64,000 bases of DNA from Rhodococcus qingshengii JCM 15477 (GCF_023221595.1 NZ_CP096563.1:6133001-6197000), one strand, 5' to 3'. Positions 1 to 9,827 are shown, counted from the stretch's first letter. The notes: generated from the sequence alone by a model not told the origin. Translations and numbers: made by a program.

Positions 1-2
1 CA

Positions 3-1016
<1,014 letters not shown>

Positions 1017-2019
1017 CTACGTCCGAACCCACTGGGCGCTACCGTCGGCCAGTTCTTCGCGAATGCCCCTGCCGTTGCGCTCGTCGACCCGCGTGCCGCC
1101 GATACCTCGTCCTCGATGCGTCGTGCGGTGACGGGGAGCTCTTCCAGATCGCCTCGCGGCTCGCCATCGCCGCTCGATCGTTTCGGGTGCATCCCGACGA
1201 TCATTGACGCCAGGACGAGGAAAGGAGGTGTACTCCGAATTGCTTGCGGTCATCAGAGTGACAACCGCAAGGATTTCGATCGGCACCGAGCACGACCTAC
1301 TCAATGTTGTGTCCATGGTGCTACCAACCCTGTTGTCACCCGCGCCATTGCGATCAACGCACTGTTGCCAGAGTTCCAATAGTTCTTGTGCACATCCAGA
1401 TTCGGTATGAGTCGGCCAGCACGCGCATAACATCACCGTCGGTCCGAAGTAGCTTCCCCACGCCACGCCGACACTTCTTGGCTTCGACTGAGTACCACCC
1501 AGCGTGGTCCGAGAACATGTTGGCCAATCGGGAGGCGACGGTGACCATCGGAAGTGAAAAGATTTCTGTGAACACAACCCTGTTGACAGGGAAAGAGGCG
1601 GAGAGCGCCTTCGAACGGTTCGTCGAGTACAACCCTACGTGATCGGTGTACAAGACATGCGCGGCATGAAATCTTTCTGTGTTCGCTCTCGAACGGCGCC
1701 AAACCTGATTCCCCGCAACAAGAACAACCCTTTACTCCCGCTCGACCGGTATCGACTGTCCGGACTCAGGGACCGCGGGCGCGTACCTGGGCCCGTTCCC
1801 TAGCGGTGGGTCGGGGTTACCACCGAACCACCGACGAAACCGTTGTTATAACTGTCCCAAAGATCCCACAAGGTCTGCAACCCTGTCAGTCAGGGCGATT
1901 TGGCAGCGGCGCAACCGAGACCGTGCACGTCGGGCCGGGCAGCTAGTCGTCATCTGCGTTGAGCACACAATCTCGACGCCCCTCTGTTCGGTCCAGGACG
2001 GTCGCCATCGAGAGCTCCG
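1017..2019. other. Gene-poor 1-kb stretch with decayed DNA
   Basis: No intact gene is visible. The only recognisable coding trace is the deazaflavin-enzyme tail at 1496-1642. The remaining bases hold short overlapping frames without family resemblance and no convincing hairpin terminator. The stretch separates the nitronate monooxygenase from the convergent DJ-1 gene. Confidence 0.5.
1496..1642 (+). pseudogene. C-terminal remnant of a Ddn-like deazaflavin-dependent nitroreductase
   Basis: The last 48 codons of this frame read HPAWSENMLANREATVTIG, then a short beta-rich stretch and a tail ending in VEYNPT. This matches the C-terminal half of F420/deazaflavin-dependent nitroreductases (DUF385, Ddn type), where an HPxWxxNLxANP segment precedes the flavin-binding strands. 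The upstream part of the frame has no family resemblance and no N-terminal half is visible, so this is a truncated leftover. A complete member of the same family lies at 8483-8920. Confidence 0.5.
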
Positions 2020-2712
2020 CTAGGCCTTCAGCAGGAGGTCTGCAATTTTCTCTGCGGTTTCCTTTGCGGATCCTGGGTTCTGGCCGGTGACGAGGTTTCC
2101 GTCGACGACTGCGTAGGACACGAAGGGCAGTTTCGCCTTTTCGTACAGTGCGCCACGCGCTTTGGCTTTTTCCTCGGCGTTGTAGGGTACGAGTTTGTCG
2201 ACGCGGGCGAGTTTTTCCTCGCGCCAGGCGAATCCGGTGAGTTTGCGGCCGGCGATGAGGTAGCTGCCGTCGGACAGTGTGGTGTCGAGAAGTCCGCAGT
2301 AACCGTGACACACCGACGACACGATCCCGCCGCGTTCGAAGATTTCCCGGGTGATACGTTGCAGACCTTCGCTACCGGGAAAGTCGTACATGACTGCATG
2401 CCCGCCGGTGAAGAAGATCGCATCGTAGTCAGCGGAGTCGACCTGTTCGGGGCTGGCGGTGGAGTCGAGTAGCGCCATCCGAGCAGGGTCGGACCGCCAT
2501 GCCTTTGCGCTCTTGTCGTAGTTCGGGAACTTGAGCGATCGCGGTTCCAAGGGCACCGCTCCGCCCTCGGGGCTGACTAAAGTCTGCTCGAAACCGTGGT
2601 CGTCGAAAACCTGCCAGGCATGGCTGAGCTCGGACAGCCACAACCCGGTCTTATGAGACGGATCGTCGTAGTGGCCGACGTTGGTGACTACGTTCAAGAT
2701 TCGCTTGGTCAT
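2020..2712 (-). CDS. DJ-1/PfpI family protein (class I glutamine amidotransferase-like, Hsp31/glyoxalase III type)
   Basis: This 230-residue protein has the DJ-1/PfpI fold. The nucleophile-elbow cysteine lies in IVSSVCHGYCGLL, preceded by the FFTGGHAVMYDF strand-loop typical of the longer Hsp31-like branch. Members act as methylglyoxal hydratases (glyoxalase III), deglycases or holding chaperones. I chose ATG at 2710-2712 over an upstream in-frame start because GAGAGAAG lies 6-13 bases before it and homology begins at MTKRILNVV. It follows the TetR gene by 35 bases on the same strand, so the two are probably cotranscribed. Carbonyl stress is a plausible common theme with the aldehyde-producing enzymes next door (inference). 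Confidence 0.85.
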   Translation of the reverse strand: MTKRILNVVTNVGHYDDPSHKTGLWLSELSHAWQVFDDHGFEQTLVSPEGGAVPLEPRSLKFPNYDKSAKAWRSDPARMALLDSTASPEQVDSADYDAIFFTGGHAVMYDFPGSEGLQRITREIFERGGIVSSVCHGYCGLLDTTLSDGSYLIAGRKLTGFAWREEKLARVDKLVPYNAEEKAKARGALYEKAKLPFVSYAVVDGNLVTGQNPGSAKETAEKIADLLLKA

Positions 2713-2747
2713 CGAACTCTTCTCTCGATCGCTTTGGTCAGTGGATC

Positions 2748-3323
2748 TCACCCTTGTACCGCCAGAATCGCAGCAAAAGCTGCTCGCACCCGATCTGCAG
2801 CCTCACCGGCCGTGGCCGTCGACATTTTGCCGTCGAGATGCAGACAAGCCAAACCGTGCGCCAATGCCCATGCCGCCGATGCCAACGCCTCGGAATCTGC
2901 ATCAGGAAAGACAAGCGTCATCCCCATCTGCATCAGCAGATGAATCTCTCCAGCCGCTTGCACGCGCTCGTCGTTACCCGTGTCGCACTCGTTGCCGAAC
3001 ATCAACCGGAAGAGCGCCGGTCGCCGCAGCGCGAACTCGACGTAGGCGACTGCGAATTCGGCAAGATCTGCCGACGTTGACGGTAGCTCGCGGCCGTCTG
3101 TCAGGTCCGCCTTCAGATCGCGCAATCCTTGCGCGGCGAGAGCAGATTCGAGTGCTTCACGATCAGCGAAATGTCGGTACGGCGCAGTCGCCGACACACC
3201 GACCTCGCGCGCGATCGCGCGCATCGAAAACGGCTCACCTGCCTCGAGCATGCGCATCGCCGACGCCAGCAGCGAGGCCTTCAGATCACCGTGATGGTAG
3301 CCACCCTTGACAGATGTTGACAC
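2748..3323 (-). CDS. TetR/AcrR family transcriptional regulator
   Basis: The 191-residue protein starts with a TetR helix-turn-helix: FSMRAIAREVGVSATAPYRHF at about residues 32-52. The C-terminal half has the WxxxHGLA signature (AWALAHGLA) of the WHG-type TetR ligand domain. It is divergent from the Old Yellow Enzyme gene, and a 19-bp palindrome lies 24-42 bases upstream of its start codon (3347-3365). The same motif recurs before the acetoacetate-decarboxylase-like operon and before the esterase at 10045. It is therefore the likely repressor of all three units and of itself. The ligand is unknown; a ketone, aldehyde or CoA ester would fit the neighbours. Confidence 0.9.
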   Translation of the reverse strand: MSTSVKGGYHHGDLKASLLASAMRMLEAGEPFSMRAIAREVGVSATAPYRHFADREALESALAAQGLRDLKADLTDGRELPSTSADLAEFAVAYVEFALRRPALFRLMFGNECDTGNDERVQAAGEIHLLMQMGMTLVFPDADSEALASAAWALAHGLACLHLDGKMSTATAGEAADRVRAAFAAILAVQG

Positions 3324-3365
3324 CGTTAACTTTCCTTTCTACGCTCATGTGAGCAATGTAAACAT
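3317..3365 (+). promoter_or_regulatory. Promoter with TetR-type operator, site 1
   Basis: TTGACA (3317-3322), 17 bases, TACGCT (3340-3345), one base, then ATGTGAGCAATGTAAACAT (3347-3365). The last element is a 19-bp imperfect palindrome of the form ATGTnnGCAnTGCnnACAT. It sits where a bound dimer would block transcription of the Old Yellow Enzyme gene and lies just upstream of the divergent tetR start. Confidence 0.7.
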
Positions 3366-3384
3366 ACCTCATTCAGGAGCGCCG

Positions 3385-4677
3385 ATGCCATTCACCGACC
3401 CTGCACCCGACAAGTTGGAGACTGACAGCACAGTCTCTCCGGCCTTCGCCCCATTCACTCTTCCCAGTGGGGCGACACTCCCCAACCGGATGGTCAAGGC
3501 AGCCATGGAGGAGAACATGGCCGTCGCTGGACAGCTCCCCGGCAAAGAGCTGGTCGAGCTGTACCACCGCTGGAGCCGAGGAGGGGTGGGAACGATCATC
3601 ACCGGCAACGTCATGGTTCACGCGGAGGCGCTGACCGGGCCGGCCGGCGTCGTTCTCGACGCACAATCCCCAATCGGGCCGTTCCGCGAATGGGCGAATG
3701 CCGCAAAGGGCGGAGGTGCGAAAGTGTGGATGCAGATCAATCACCCCGGTCGGCAGATTCAAGCCGACATGCCCGGTGTCGCATGGTCTCCGTCCGCCAC
3801 TCGCGTCGAACTCGGCAAGAACAGCAAGCGATTTGCGCATCCCCAGGCCATGACCGCCCTCCAGATCAACGACACCGTCAACCGTTTCGCAACAACAGCA
3901 CGTCGCGCAGAGGAAGCTGGTTTCGACGGCGTGGAAATCCATGCCGCACACGGCTATCTACTCTCGCAGTTTCTCTCTCCGTTGGTCAATCAGCGCACCG
4001 ACGAATGGGGCGGCACCCTAGAGAACCGAGCGCGATTGCTCCTCGACATCGTCCGCACAGTGCGCAGGGTTGTCGACCCGACGTTCACGGTTGCCGTCAA
4101 ACTCAATTCCGCGGATTTCCAGCGCGGAGGATTCGACTCCGACGACGCAGCGCAAGTGATCGCCATGCTCGCACCACTCGGTGTCGACGTCGTCGAACTG
4201 TCCGGAGGGAGCTACGAAGCACCGGCCATGACCGGCCAAGGCCCGGACGATCGCACCCTCGCTCGGGAGGCCTACTTTCTGACTCTTGCAGAGGAACTGG
4301 CCGAGGCCAGCCCGGTGCCGTTGATGTTGACCGGCGGTGTGGTTCGGCGACCTGTTGCCGAGCAGGTCCTGGCGAGCGGTGTGGATTTGGTCGGCATGGG
4401 CAGTGCGTTGGCGATCGATCCCGATCTGCCGAATCGGTGGCGCCTCGATGCCGCAGCCTCCGTCGAATTAGCCCCGGTGACCATCAAGGACAAGGCCATG
4501 GCGTCGGCGGCGAGCATGGCTCGCGTGCGACAGCAGCTTCGACGATTAGGCCGAGGCAAGTCCACGCGGCCGACGGCCAGCCCTGTGGTCGCACTATTGA
4601 AAGAGCAGCTGCTGCAGCGCCGCGCGCTCCGGCGGTATCGCCGCTGGTTACAGCACCGCACCCCCTCGATCGGGTAA
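3385..4677 (+). CDS. NADH:flavin oxidoreductase, Old Yellow Enzyme family
   Basis: This 430-residue protein is an FMN TIM-barrel ene-reductase. It shows the N-terminal TLPNRMVKAAMEE segment, the active-site strand MQINHPGRQ, the AARRAEEAGFDGVEIHAAHGYL segment with the substrate-binding HxxH, and LLSQFLSPLVNQRTDEWGG. Members reduce activated C=C bonds using NAD(P)H. The start at 3385 is chosen because AGGAG at 3375-3379 precedes it by five bases; a longer frame to 3307 would run through the promoter. The C-terminus has a basic tail (about residues 375-430) and no Fe-S cysteine cluster, so this is the short OYE type without a dienoyl-CoA reductase domain. Regulated by operator site 1 (inferred). 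Confidence 0.9.
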   Translation: MPFTDPAPDKLETDSTVSPAFAPFTLPSGATLPNRMVKAAMEENMAVAGQLPGKELVELYHRWSRGGVGTIITGNVMVHAEALTGPAGVVLDAQSPIGPFREWANAAKGGGAKVWMQINHPGRQIQADMPGVAWSPSATRVELGKNSKRFAHPQAMTALQINDTVNRFATTARRAEEAGFDGVEIHAAHGYLLSQFLSPLVNQRTDEWGGTLENRARLLLDIVRTVRRVVDPTFTVAVKLNSADFQRGGFDSDDAAQVIAMLAPLGVDVVELSGGSYEAPAMTGQGPDDRTLAREAYFLTLAEELAEASPVPLMLTGGVVRRPVAEQVLASGVDLVGMGSALAIDPDLPNRWRLDAAASVELAPVTIKDKAMASAASMARVRQQLRRLGRGKSTRPTASPVVALLKEQLLQRRALRRYRRWLQHRTPSIG

Positions 4678-4720
4678 TGCGGACAGTTTCCCGTCATTTC
4701 GGCGGCGAACCCAGACAGTG

Positions 4721-4769
4721 TTGACAGTGCTTACATTCACCCTTAGCCTGATGTAAGCAATGCAAACAT
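4721..4769 (+). promoter_or_regulatory. Promoter with TetR-type operator, site 2
   Basis: TTGACA (4721-4726), 17 bases, TAGCCT (4744-4749), one base, then ATGTAAGCAATGCAAACAT (4751-4769), which fits the ATGTnnGCAnTGCnnACAT palindrome fully. An extra inverted half-site TGCTTACAT lies between the -35 and -10 boxes (4728-4736). It drives the acetoacetate-decarboxylase-like, aldehyde dehydrogenase and quinone oxidoreductase genes. Confidence 0.72.
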
Positions 4770-4802
4770 TGAATGGTCGACAGAACGAACGGAAGCATGA
4801 AA

Positions 4803-5714
4803 ATGACGAACACAGCGACAACCGTCAAGGTCGATCTGGGCGGCCGGACCGTCGAAATTCCGAAGGACGGCCTGTTCGACCGCTACCGGATGGATGTGCC
4901 GCTCGACAAGGTCGCCGCCGACCCGCGGGTCCCGAGTGTCGACTTCTTCCGCACGCTTCCGAAAACGCAGGTCCAATCGCCGATCGGCACGACAAGGACG
5001 CCGAACTTCTACTACGCGATGTCCTCCGCGCGTTTGACCATGGTGGCCCCGAGCAGGGCGATCCGTAAGCGGATCCCAGAGGAGCTGGCGCCGCTGGAAA
5101 TCGCACCCGGGTTCGGGCTGGTGTCAGTGATGGCGTTCCGCTACGACGTGTGCGACATCGATTTCTACACCGAGGCGGCTGTGGGTGTGGCGGTTCGCCC
5201 GGCGCGCCACGGCGGACTTACCACGGCCGCTGCCGATCTGGTTGCCGCCCTCGGTGACGATCACCTGCACTCCTATGTGCTCTCACTTCCGGTCAACACC
5301 GACATCGCCCAGGTGCGCGGCCATGACGGGTACGGGTTCCCCAAGTGGGTCACCGATCTCGATGTCGGCATCGACCACGCACGCACCACGGCCCGCATCG
5401 CCAACGCGGACGGCGGCGCCGACATCGCCTTCTCCGCCCCCACCCCGGAGCAGAAGACGTTCGAAACGGGCACGAACGTCTCCACCCTCACCTCGTACAC
5501 GAAGCGAGACGGATCCTGGCACTCGACCCTCAACCAAACCAACGTCCTCGCCAGCGGAACGTCGTTCTTTCCTCGCGGATTCGATCTGACTCTCGGCGAG
5601 GGCAGGATGTCCGACGACCTACGCGCACTCCGGCCCATCCGCACGATCAGATTCGATGCCACCACCTCGGCTCAGGCCGCTCTGCACATGCCGGTCCCGG
5701 TCTCGGTTCGCTGA
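4803..5714 (+). CDS. Acetoacetate decarboxylase family protein
   Basis: The protein, about 303 residues, resembles acetoacetate decarboxylase-like enzymes. The key visible segment is RGHDGYGFPKWVTDLDV, matching the YGFPK region before the catalytic pocket, with the beta-cone strands on either side. Family members decarboxylate or rearrange beta-keto acids through a lysine Schiff base, but many actinobacterial ones are uncharacterised. Start choice is between ATG 4797 and ATG 4803; GGAAG at 4791-4795 gives sensible spacing only for 4803. It is the first gene behind operator site 2 and is followed after 38 bases by the aldehyde dehydrogenase. The substrate could be a beta-keto acid formed in the same pathway (inference). 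Confidence 0.8.
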   Translation: MTNTATTVKVDLGGRTVEIPKDGLFDRYRMDVPLDKVAADPRVPSVDFFRTLPKTQVQSPIGTTRTPNFYYAMSSARLTMVAPSRAIRKRIPEELAPLEIAPGFGLVSVMAFRYDVCDIDFYTEAAVGVAVRPARHGGLTTAAADLVAALGDDHLHSYVLSLPVNTDIAQVRGHDGYGFPKWVTDLDVGIDHARTTARIANADGGADIAFSAPTPEQKTFETGTNVSTLTSYTKRDGSWHSTLNQTNVLASGTSFFPRGFDLTLGEGRMSDDLRALRPIRTIRFDATTSAQAALHMPVPVSVR

Positions 5715-5752
5715 CACCTCGTATCGACCGAACATCTCAGGAGTACACCGAC

Positions 5753-7345
5753 ATGACCACAACGACCGACACCTCCACAGATCCCCGCGCGGCGCTGCCT
5801 GCCACACTGACCACAGGATTACTCGAACGGCTGACAGAACGAGTTACGGCCTCGCCCGACGCTCCCCGCTCGATCACCACTGCCCCGTACACCGGTTCAC
5901 CACTCGCAGACTTCCCGGTCTCGGCCCCGGCTGACGTCGACGAAGCATTCGTTCGTGCCCGCCGCGCCCAGGCGAGATGGGCAGCGACTTCCGTAGCGGA
6001 GCGTGCCAGCGTGTTACTGCGTTTCCATGATCTGGTCCTGAAGAATCAGAACACCGGGCTCGACCTGATGCAGGCTGAGAACGGCAAGACCCGTCGCGAT
6101 GCGTACCTCGAGATCGCCGACGCTGCCATCGCCGCCCGCTACTACGGCCGCACCGGACCGAAAGTTCTTGAACCCGAACGTCGCCGGGGGGCTCTGCCCT
6201 TCCTCACCCGCACGTCCGAGCTGCACCACCCGAAAGGGGTGGTGGCGATCATCTCGCCATGGAACTATCCACTGTCGATGGCGGCGACGGACGCCATCGC
6301 CGCACTGATGGCCGGAAATGCTGTGGTGCAGAAGCCCGACACCCAGACCGCGCTGACCGCCTTGTGGGCCATGGACCTGATGTACCAAGCGGGCCTACCG
6401 GCCGATGTGTGGCAGATGGTGATCGGCCGAGGCAGTTCGATCGGGGACCCACTCTTGGCGAACGCGGACTACATCATGTTCACAGGGTCCACGGCGACCG
6501 GTCGAGACATCGCCCGCGGCGCGGGCCAGCGGCTGATCGGGGCGTCACTCGAACTGGGCGGCAAGAACGCGATGCTCGTCCTCGACGACGCAGATCTCGA
6601 TCGGGCAGCCGAAGGGGCCGTGCGCGCTGCGTTCCCGTCGGCAGGACAATTGTGCGTCTCGGTGGAGCGCCTGTATGTCGCCGAGTCCGTACACGACGAG
6701 TTCGTTGCCAAGTTCGTTCAGCGAACCTCTGCCTTGACCATCGGAGCCTCCTACGACTACGGGGTCGACGTCGGGAGCCTCACCACCGACAAACAACTGA
6801 AGACAGTGTCGGCTCATGTAGACGACGCCGTCGCGAAGGGCGCACGCCTTCTGGCCGGAGGGAAGCCACGTCCGGACCTGGGGCCGCTGTTCTACGAGCC
6901 GACCATCCTCGCCGACGTCACACCAGAGATGACGTTGCACACGGACGAGACGTTCGGTCCGGTCGTCTCGATCTACGCCGTCGCCGATGACGACGAGGCA
7001 GTTGCACGGGCAAACGACACCGTCTACGGACTCAACAGCAGCGTGTGGGGTCGCGACGCCACCCGCGCCCGCTCAGTCGCTGCCCGATTGCGTTCGGGGA
7101 CCGTGAACATCAACGACGCCTTCGCCGCGGCATGGGGCAGCATCGACTCGCCGATGGGCGGAATGGGCGATTCCGGCCTCGGGCGTCGGCACGGTATCGA
7201 CGGCATCCTCAAATACACCGAAGCCCAAACCATCGCCCACCAGTCGCGATTCGGTTTCTACCCACCAGCGGCAATCCCCTGGAACGCATGGGCACCCGTG
7301 GTGAACGCCGCGCTACGCATCTGGAAAACCATCGGCGCACGCTGA
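5753..7345 (+). CDS. NAD(P)-dependent aldehyde dehydrogenase (succinate-semialdehyde dehydrogenase-like)
   Basis: This 530-residue ALDH superfamily enzyme carries the full catalytic set: IISPWNYPLSMA, the FTGSTATGRDIA cofactor loop, the general-base glutamate in LELGGKNA, the nucleophile in PSAGQLCVSVERLYV, and ETFGPVVSIY. The overall pattern is closest to the succinate-semialdehyde dehydrogenase group 2 type common in mycolate actinobacteria. It oxidises an aldehyde to the acid in the cytoplasm. The ATG at 5753 is preceded by AGGAG at 5739-5743. The long open frame upstream of it is a shadow of the preceding gene. It is the second gene of the operon behind operator site 2. Confidence 0.9.
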   Translation: MTTTTDTSTDPRAALPATLTTGLLERLTERVTASPDAPRSITTAPYTGSPLADFPVSAPADVDEAFVRARRAQARWAATSVAERASVLLRFHDLVLKNQNTGLDLMQAENGKTRRDAYLEIADAAIAARYYGRTGPKVLEPERRRGALPFLTRTSELHHPKGVVAIISPWNYPLSMAATDAIAALMAGNAVVQKPDTQTALTALWAMDLMYQAGLPADVWQMVIGRGSSIGDPLLANADYIMFTGSTATGRDIARGAGQRLIGASLELGGKNAMLVLDDADLDRAAEGAVRAAFPSAGQLCVSVERLYVAESVHDEFVAKFVQRTSALTIGASYDYGVDVGSLTTDKQLKTVSAHVDDAVAKGARLLAGGKPRPDLGPLFYEPTILADVTPEMTLHTDETFGPVVSIYAVADDDEAVARANDTVYGLNSSVWGRDATRARSVAARLRSGTVNINDAFAAAWGSIDSPMGGMGDSGLGRRHGIDGILKYTEAQTIAHQSRFGFYPPAAIPWNAWAPVVNAALRIWKTIGAR

Positions 7346-7394
7346 CAAACACCGCCTGCCAACCGATTTCGACCACCACCACAGGAGAGGCAAG

Positions 7395-8387
7395 ATGAGC
7401 ACCGTCACCCCCACCATGCGAGCGATCGTCGTCGACGATAAGAAGAACCTCGCCGTAGAGGAAGTACCGACCCCAACGCCCGCACCTGGCGAGGTCCTGA
7501 TTCGCGTTGCCGCCGCCGGTATCAACCGCGGTGACGTGATGCAGCGGCAGGGACTCTATCCGCCACCGCAGGGTATCAGCGACATCATGGGTCTCGAAAT
7601 CTCCGGCACCGTCGTCGCCCTTGGTCCCGGCGTCGACGGTCCGGCACTGGGCCACGAAGTGTGTGCCCTGATCGCCGGAGGCGGGTACGCAGAATACGCA
7701 GTAGTCCCCGCATCTCAGTTACTACCTGTACCCGCAGGCGTGACTCTGATCGATTCCGCTGCTCTGCCCGAGGTGGCGAGCACCGTCTGGTCCACGATCG
7801 TCACCGACGCAGGCCTGCAAGCCGGCGATCTGCTTCTCGTCCACGGCGGCGGCAGCGGAATCGGAACCCATGCCATTCAGGTGGCCAAGGCGCTGGGGGC
7901 GCGCGTCGCGGTCACCGTCGGATCAGAGGCCAAGGCGCAGCGCTGCCGAGACCTCGGTGCCGACATCGTGCTCAACTACCGAGATCAGGACTTCGCAGCC
8001 GAACTGGCGGGCCAGGTAGACGTCATCCTCGACATCATGGGTGGGAGCTACCTCAGCCGCAACATCGACGCCCTCGCTGTCGGAGGTCGGCTGGTGATCA
8101 TCGGCATGCAGGGAGGCTTCACCGGTGAGGCGAACGTCGGTGCACTCATCGGTAAACGTGCGCGAATCATCGGCCTCAACGTGCGCAACCGCCCGCTGAC
8201 TGGCCCCGGCTCGAAGGCGGAGATCGTTGCGGCCGTCGCCACTGACGAGTGGCCGTTGATCGAACAAGGGCTTATTCGACCGATCATTTCGGCAAAGCTA
8301 CCCCTGGCCGATGCAGACGAGGGGCAGGCGTTGCTCGAATCGAAAGACTCGGTGGGAAAAGTCCTTCTCCTGCCGCAGAGTTCGTGA
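7395..8387 (+). CDS. Quinone oxidoreductase-like NAD(P)H reductase (zinc-free MDR family, PIG3-like)
   Basis: The 330-residue medium-chain reductase shows GEVLIRVAAAGINRGDVMQRQGLYP at the N-terminus and a Rossmann NADPH site at LLVHGGGSGIGTHAIQVAKALGA. It lacks the structural-zinc cysteines of alcohol dehydrogenases, so it belongs to the quinone oxidoreductase/TP53I3 (PIG3) branch. Members reduce quinones or alpha,beta-unsaturated carbonyls. AGGAGAG lies about 7 bases before the ATG. It follows the aldehyde dehydrogenase by 49 bases in the same direction and is most likely in the same transcript. Confidence 0.88.
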   Translation: MSTVTPTMRAIVVDDKKNLAVEEVPTPTPAPGEVLIRVAAAGINRGDVMQRQGLYPPPQGISDIMGLEISGTVVALGPGVDGPALGHEVCALIAGGGYAEYAVVPASQLLPVPAGVTLIDSAALPEVASTVWSTIVTDAGLQAGDLLLVHGGGSGIGTHAIQVAKALGARVAVTVGSEAKAQRCRDLGADIVLNYRDQDFAAELAGQVDVILDIMGGSYLSRNIDALAVGGRLVIIGMQGGFTGEANVGALIGKRARIIGLNVRNRPLTGPGSKAEIVAAVATDEWPLIEQGLIRPIISAKLPLADADEGQALLESKDSVGKVLLLPQSS

Positions 8388-8482
8388 CAGATCTCAACCG
8401 ACTGGAGCGAATGACCCCTCACAGGGCACCCACCGCGCACGCACACAGAATCACCCTCACCACCTTCATGAAGGGATGAGAA

Positions 8483-8920
8483 ATGTCGAACACCGACACC
8501 GTCAAAGACCTCGGCGCCAAGCTGATGAACGGTGCGCACAAAATCGTGCTCACCGTCAGTGGAGGGCGACTGCTGTCCAAACCCTTCGGAATGCCGGTCG
8601 TCGAGCTGCACACGATCGGACGCTCGTCAGGACTCCCGCGGTCGTGTTACCTGACAACCCCTGTCCGAGAAAAGGACTGGATCGTGCTCGTCGCGTCGAA
8701 AGGCGGCGACGACCGCGATCCGGACTGGTATAAAAACCTCCAGGCCCACCCCGACGCCGAACTCGTCATGGACGGAGAACGCTTCGCGGTACACACACGC
8801 ACCGCGTCCGCAGAAGAACGAGCCGCACTGTGGACCAAAGTCGTTGCTGCCTATAAAGGCTACGCCGACTACCAACGACGAACACAGCGCGAAATACCAC
8901 TGGTGATCTGCCAACTGTGA
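8483..8920 (+). CDS. Deazaflavin (F420)-dependent nitroreductase family protein, Ddn-like
   Basis: This complete 145-residue member of the Ddn/DUF385 split-barrel family shows the entry strand GMPVVELHTIGRSSGLPRS, the core DPDWYKNLQAHPDAELVMDGE and the closing YKGYADYQRRTQREIPLV segment. Members bind F420, FMN or heme and reduce quinones, nitro compounds or enones. The context fits a reductive role alongside the OYE and quinone oxidoreductase. The last four bases (GTGA) overlap the start of the next gene, indicating coupled translation. A truncated relative remains at 1496-1642. Confidence 0.88.
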   Translation: MSNTDTVKDLGAKLMNGAHKIVLTVSGGRLLSKPFGMPVVELHTIGRSSGLPRSCYLTTPVREKDWIVLVASKGGDDRDPDWYKNLQAHPDAELVMDGERFAVHTRTASAEERAALWTKVVAAYKGYADYQRRTQREIPLVICQL

Positions 8921-9744
8921 GAAACGAACACCACGCAGCACAAGACGAAGGCCCACCTCGTCCGTTGTGCACTCCGATTCGTCACCGCTTGCACAGCTCG
9001 AGCGCTCCCCTTGTCCTGATCGCGCCCGCGATGGCAATAGGGTCGCACTTCTACGAACCGCTGGTCGCAGAGTTCGCACGGCACGGGTGGGAGGCCCATG
9101 CTATTCGACGACGAGGATCCGAACGCGGCGAGCCCCGCGCCGACCGCAGACACGATTGGTCCTACCAGGACGAAATCGACGACATCGAGGACGCAATTAC
9201 CTGTGCGCGGAGGGATCATCCCGAGCAGCCAATCCTGTTGCTCGGGCACAGTCTCGGCGGTCAACTCGTCGCCGGACACCAACTGAACCACCCGGCGGTC
9301 GAGGCAATGGTCACCGTAGCTGCTGCGCTCCCCCACCATCGAACCTACCGATTCTGCGGGCTACACGTCTTGCTCATGGGCGCAGTAGCCGTCCCGCTGC
9401 TCACCACACTGTTCGGCTACGTACCGACACCGGCTTTCGGCGGCCCCGGCGCTCGCACGTTGATGCGGCAATGGGCCCGCACGGTCATCACAGGCAACCC
9501 ACCGTACAAAGCCGATCGGCCGATCGCGACGCCCGCTCTCGTCATCAGTTTCGCATCGGACGCCATGGCCCCACCACGATCGGTGGACATCTTCGCGGAG
9601 AAACTGTTCGAAACACGCGCGGTGACACGATGGCAGTACGAGCACGACGACGTCTTGCCCGGTGCGAGCAACGATCACGTCAGATGGGTCCGGGCAAGTT
9701 CACAGGTGGTCGCACGCATCGTTGCCTGGTGGGAGAAGCCATGA
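8917..9744 (+). CDS. Alpha/beta hydrolase, serine-hydrolase type
   Basis: The 275-residue protein has the oxyanion strand PLVLIAPAMAIGSHFYEPL and the nucleophile elbow LLGHSLGGQLVAG. A late histidine in ASNDHVRWVRA and an aspartate in SFASDAMAPPRSV complete a likely triad. This pattern belongs to the serine aminopeptidase/monoglyceride-lipase-like (Hydrolase_4) group often annotated as uncharacterised. It starts with GTG overlapping the previous stop (8917-8920), so it is translationally coupled to the F420 enzyme. Likely role: hydrolysis of an ester intermediate. The substrate cannot be read from the sequence. Confidence 0.83.
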   Translation: MRNEHHAAQDEGPPRPLCTPIRHRLHSSSAPLVLIAPAMAIGSHFYEPLVAEFARHGWEAHAIRRRGSERGEPRADRRHDWSYQDEIDDIEDAITCARRDHPEQPILLLGHSLGGQLVAGHQLNHPAVEAMVTVAAALPHHRTYRFCGLHVLLMGAVAVPLLTTLFGYVPTPAFGGPGARTLMRQWARTVITGNPPYKADRPIATPALVISFASDAMAPPRSVDIFAEKLFETRAVTRWQYEHDDVLPGASNDHVRWVRASSQVVARIVAWWEKP

Positions 9745-9777
9745 CGGTCGCCTCCGACACGCGCGAACATCGATCCA

Positions 9778-9827
9778 TTGACGACCCGACAGGCAATATG
9801 TTTAGGTCATGTGAGAGGTGCACACAT
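9778..9827 (+). promoter_or_regulatory. Promoter with TetR-type operator, site 3
   Basis: TTGACG (9778-9783) and TTAGGT (9802-9807) are followed after one base by ATGTGAGAGGTGCACACAT (9809-9827). The ATGT/ACAT ends and the TGC half match the palindrome of sites 1 and 2; the left inner half is degenerate. The position relative to the -10 box is identical. It lies 217 bases before the esterase start at 10045; the intervening leader holds no other gene. Confidence 0.55.

Noticed and set aside
5345..5752. Long N-terminal extension of the aldehyde dehydrogenase frame
   Set aside because: The extra codons are the preceding gene read in another phase, and AGGAG plus ATG at 5753 match the family start.
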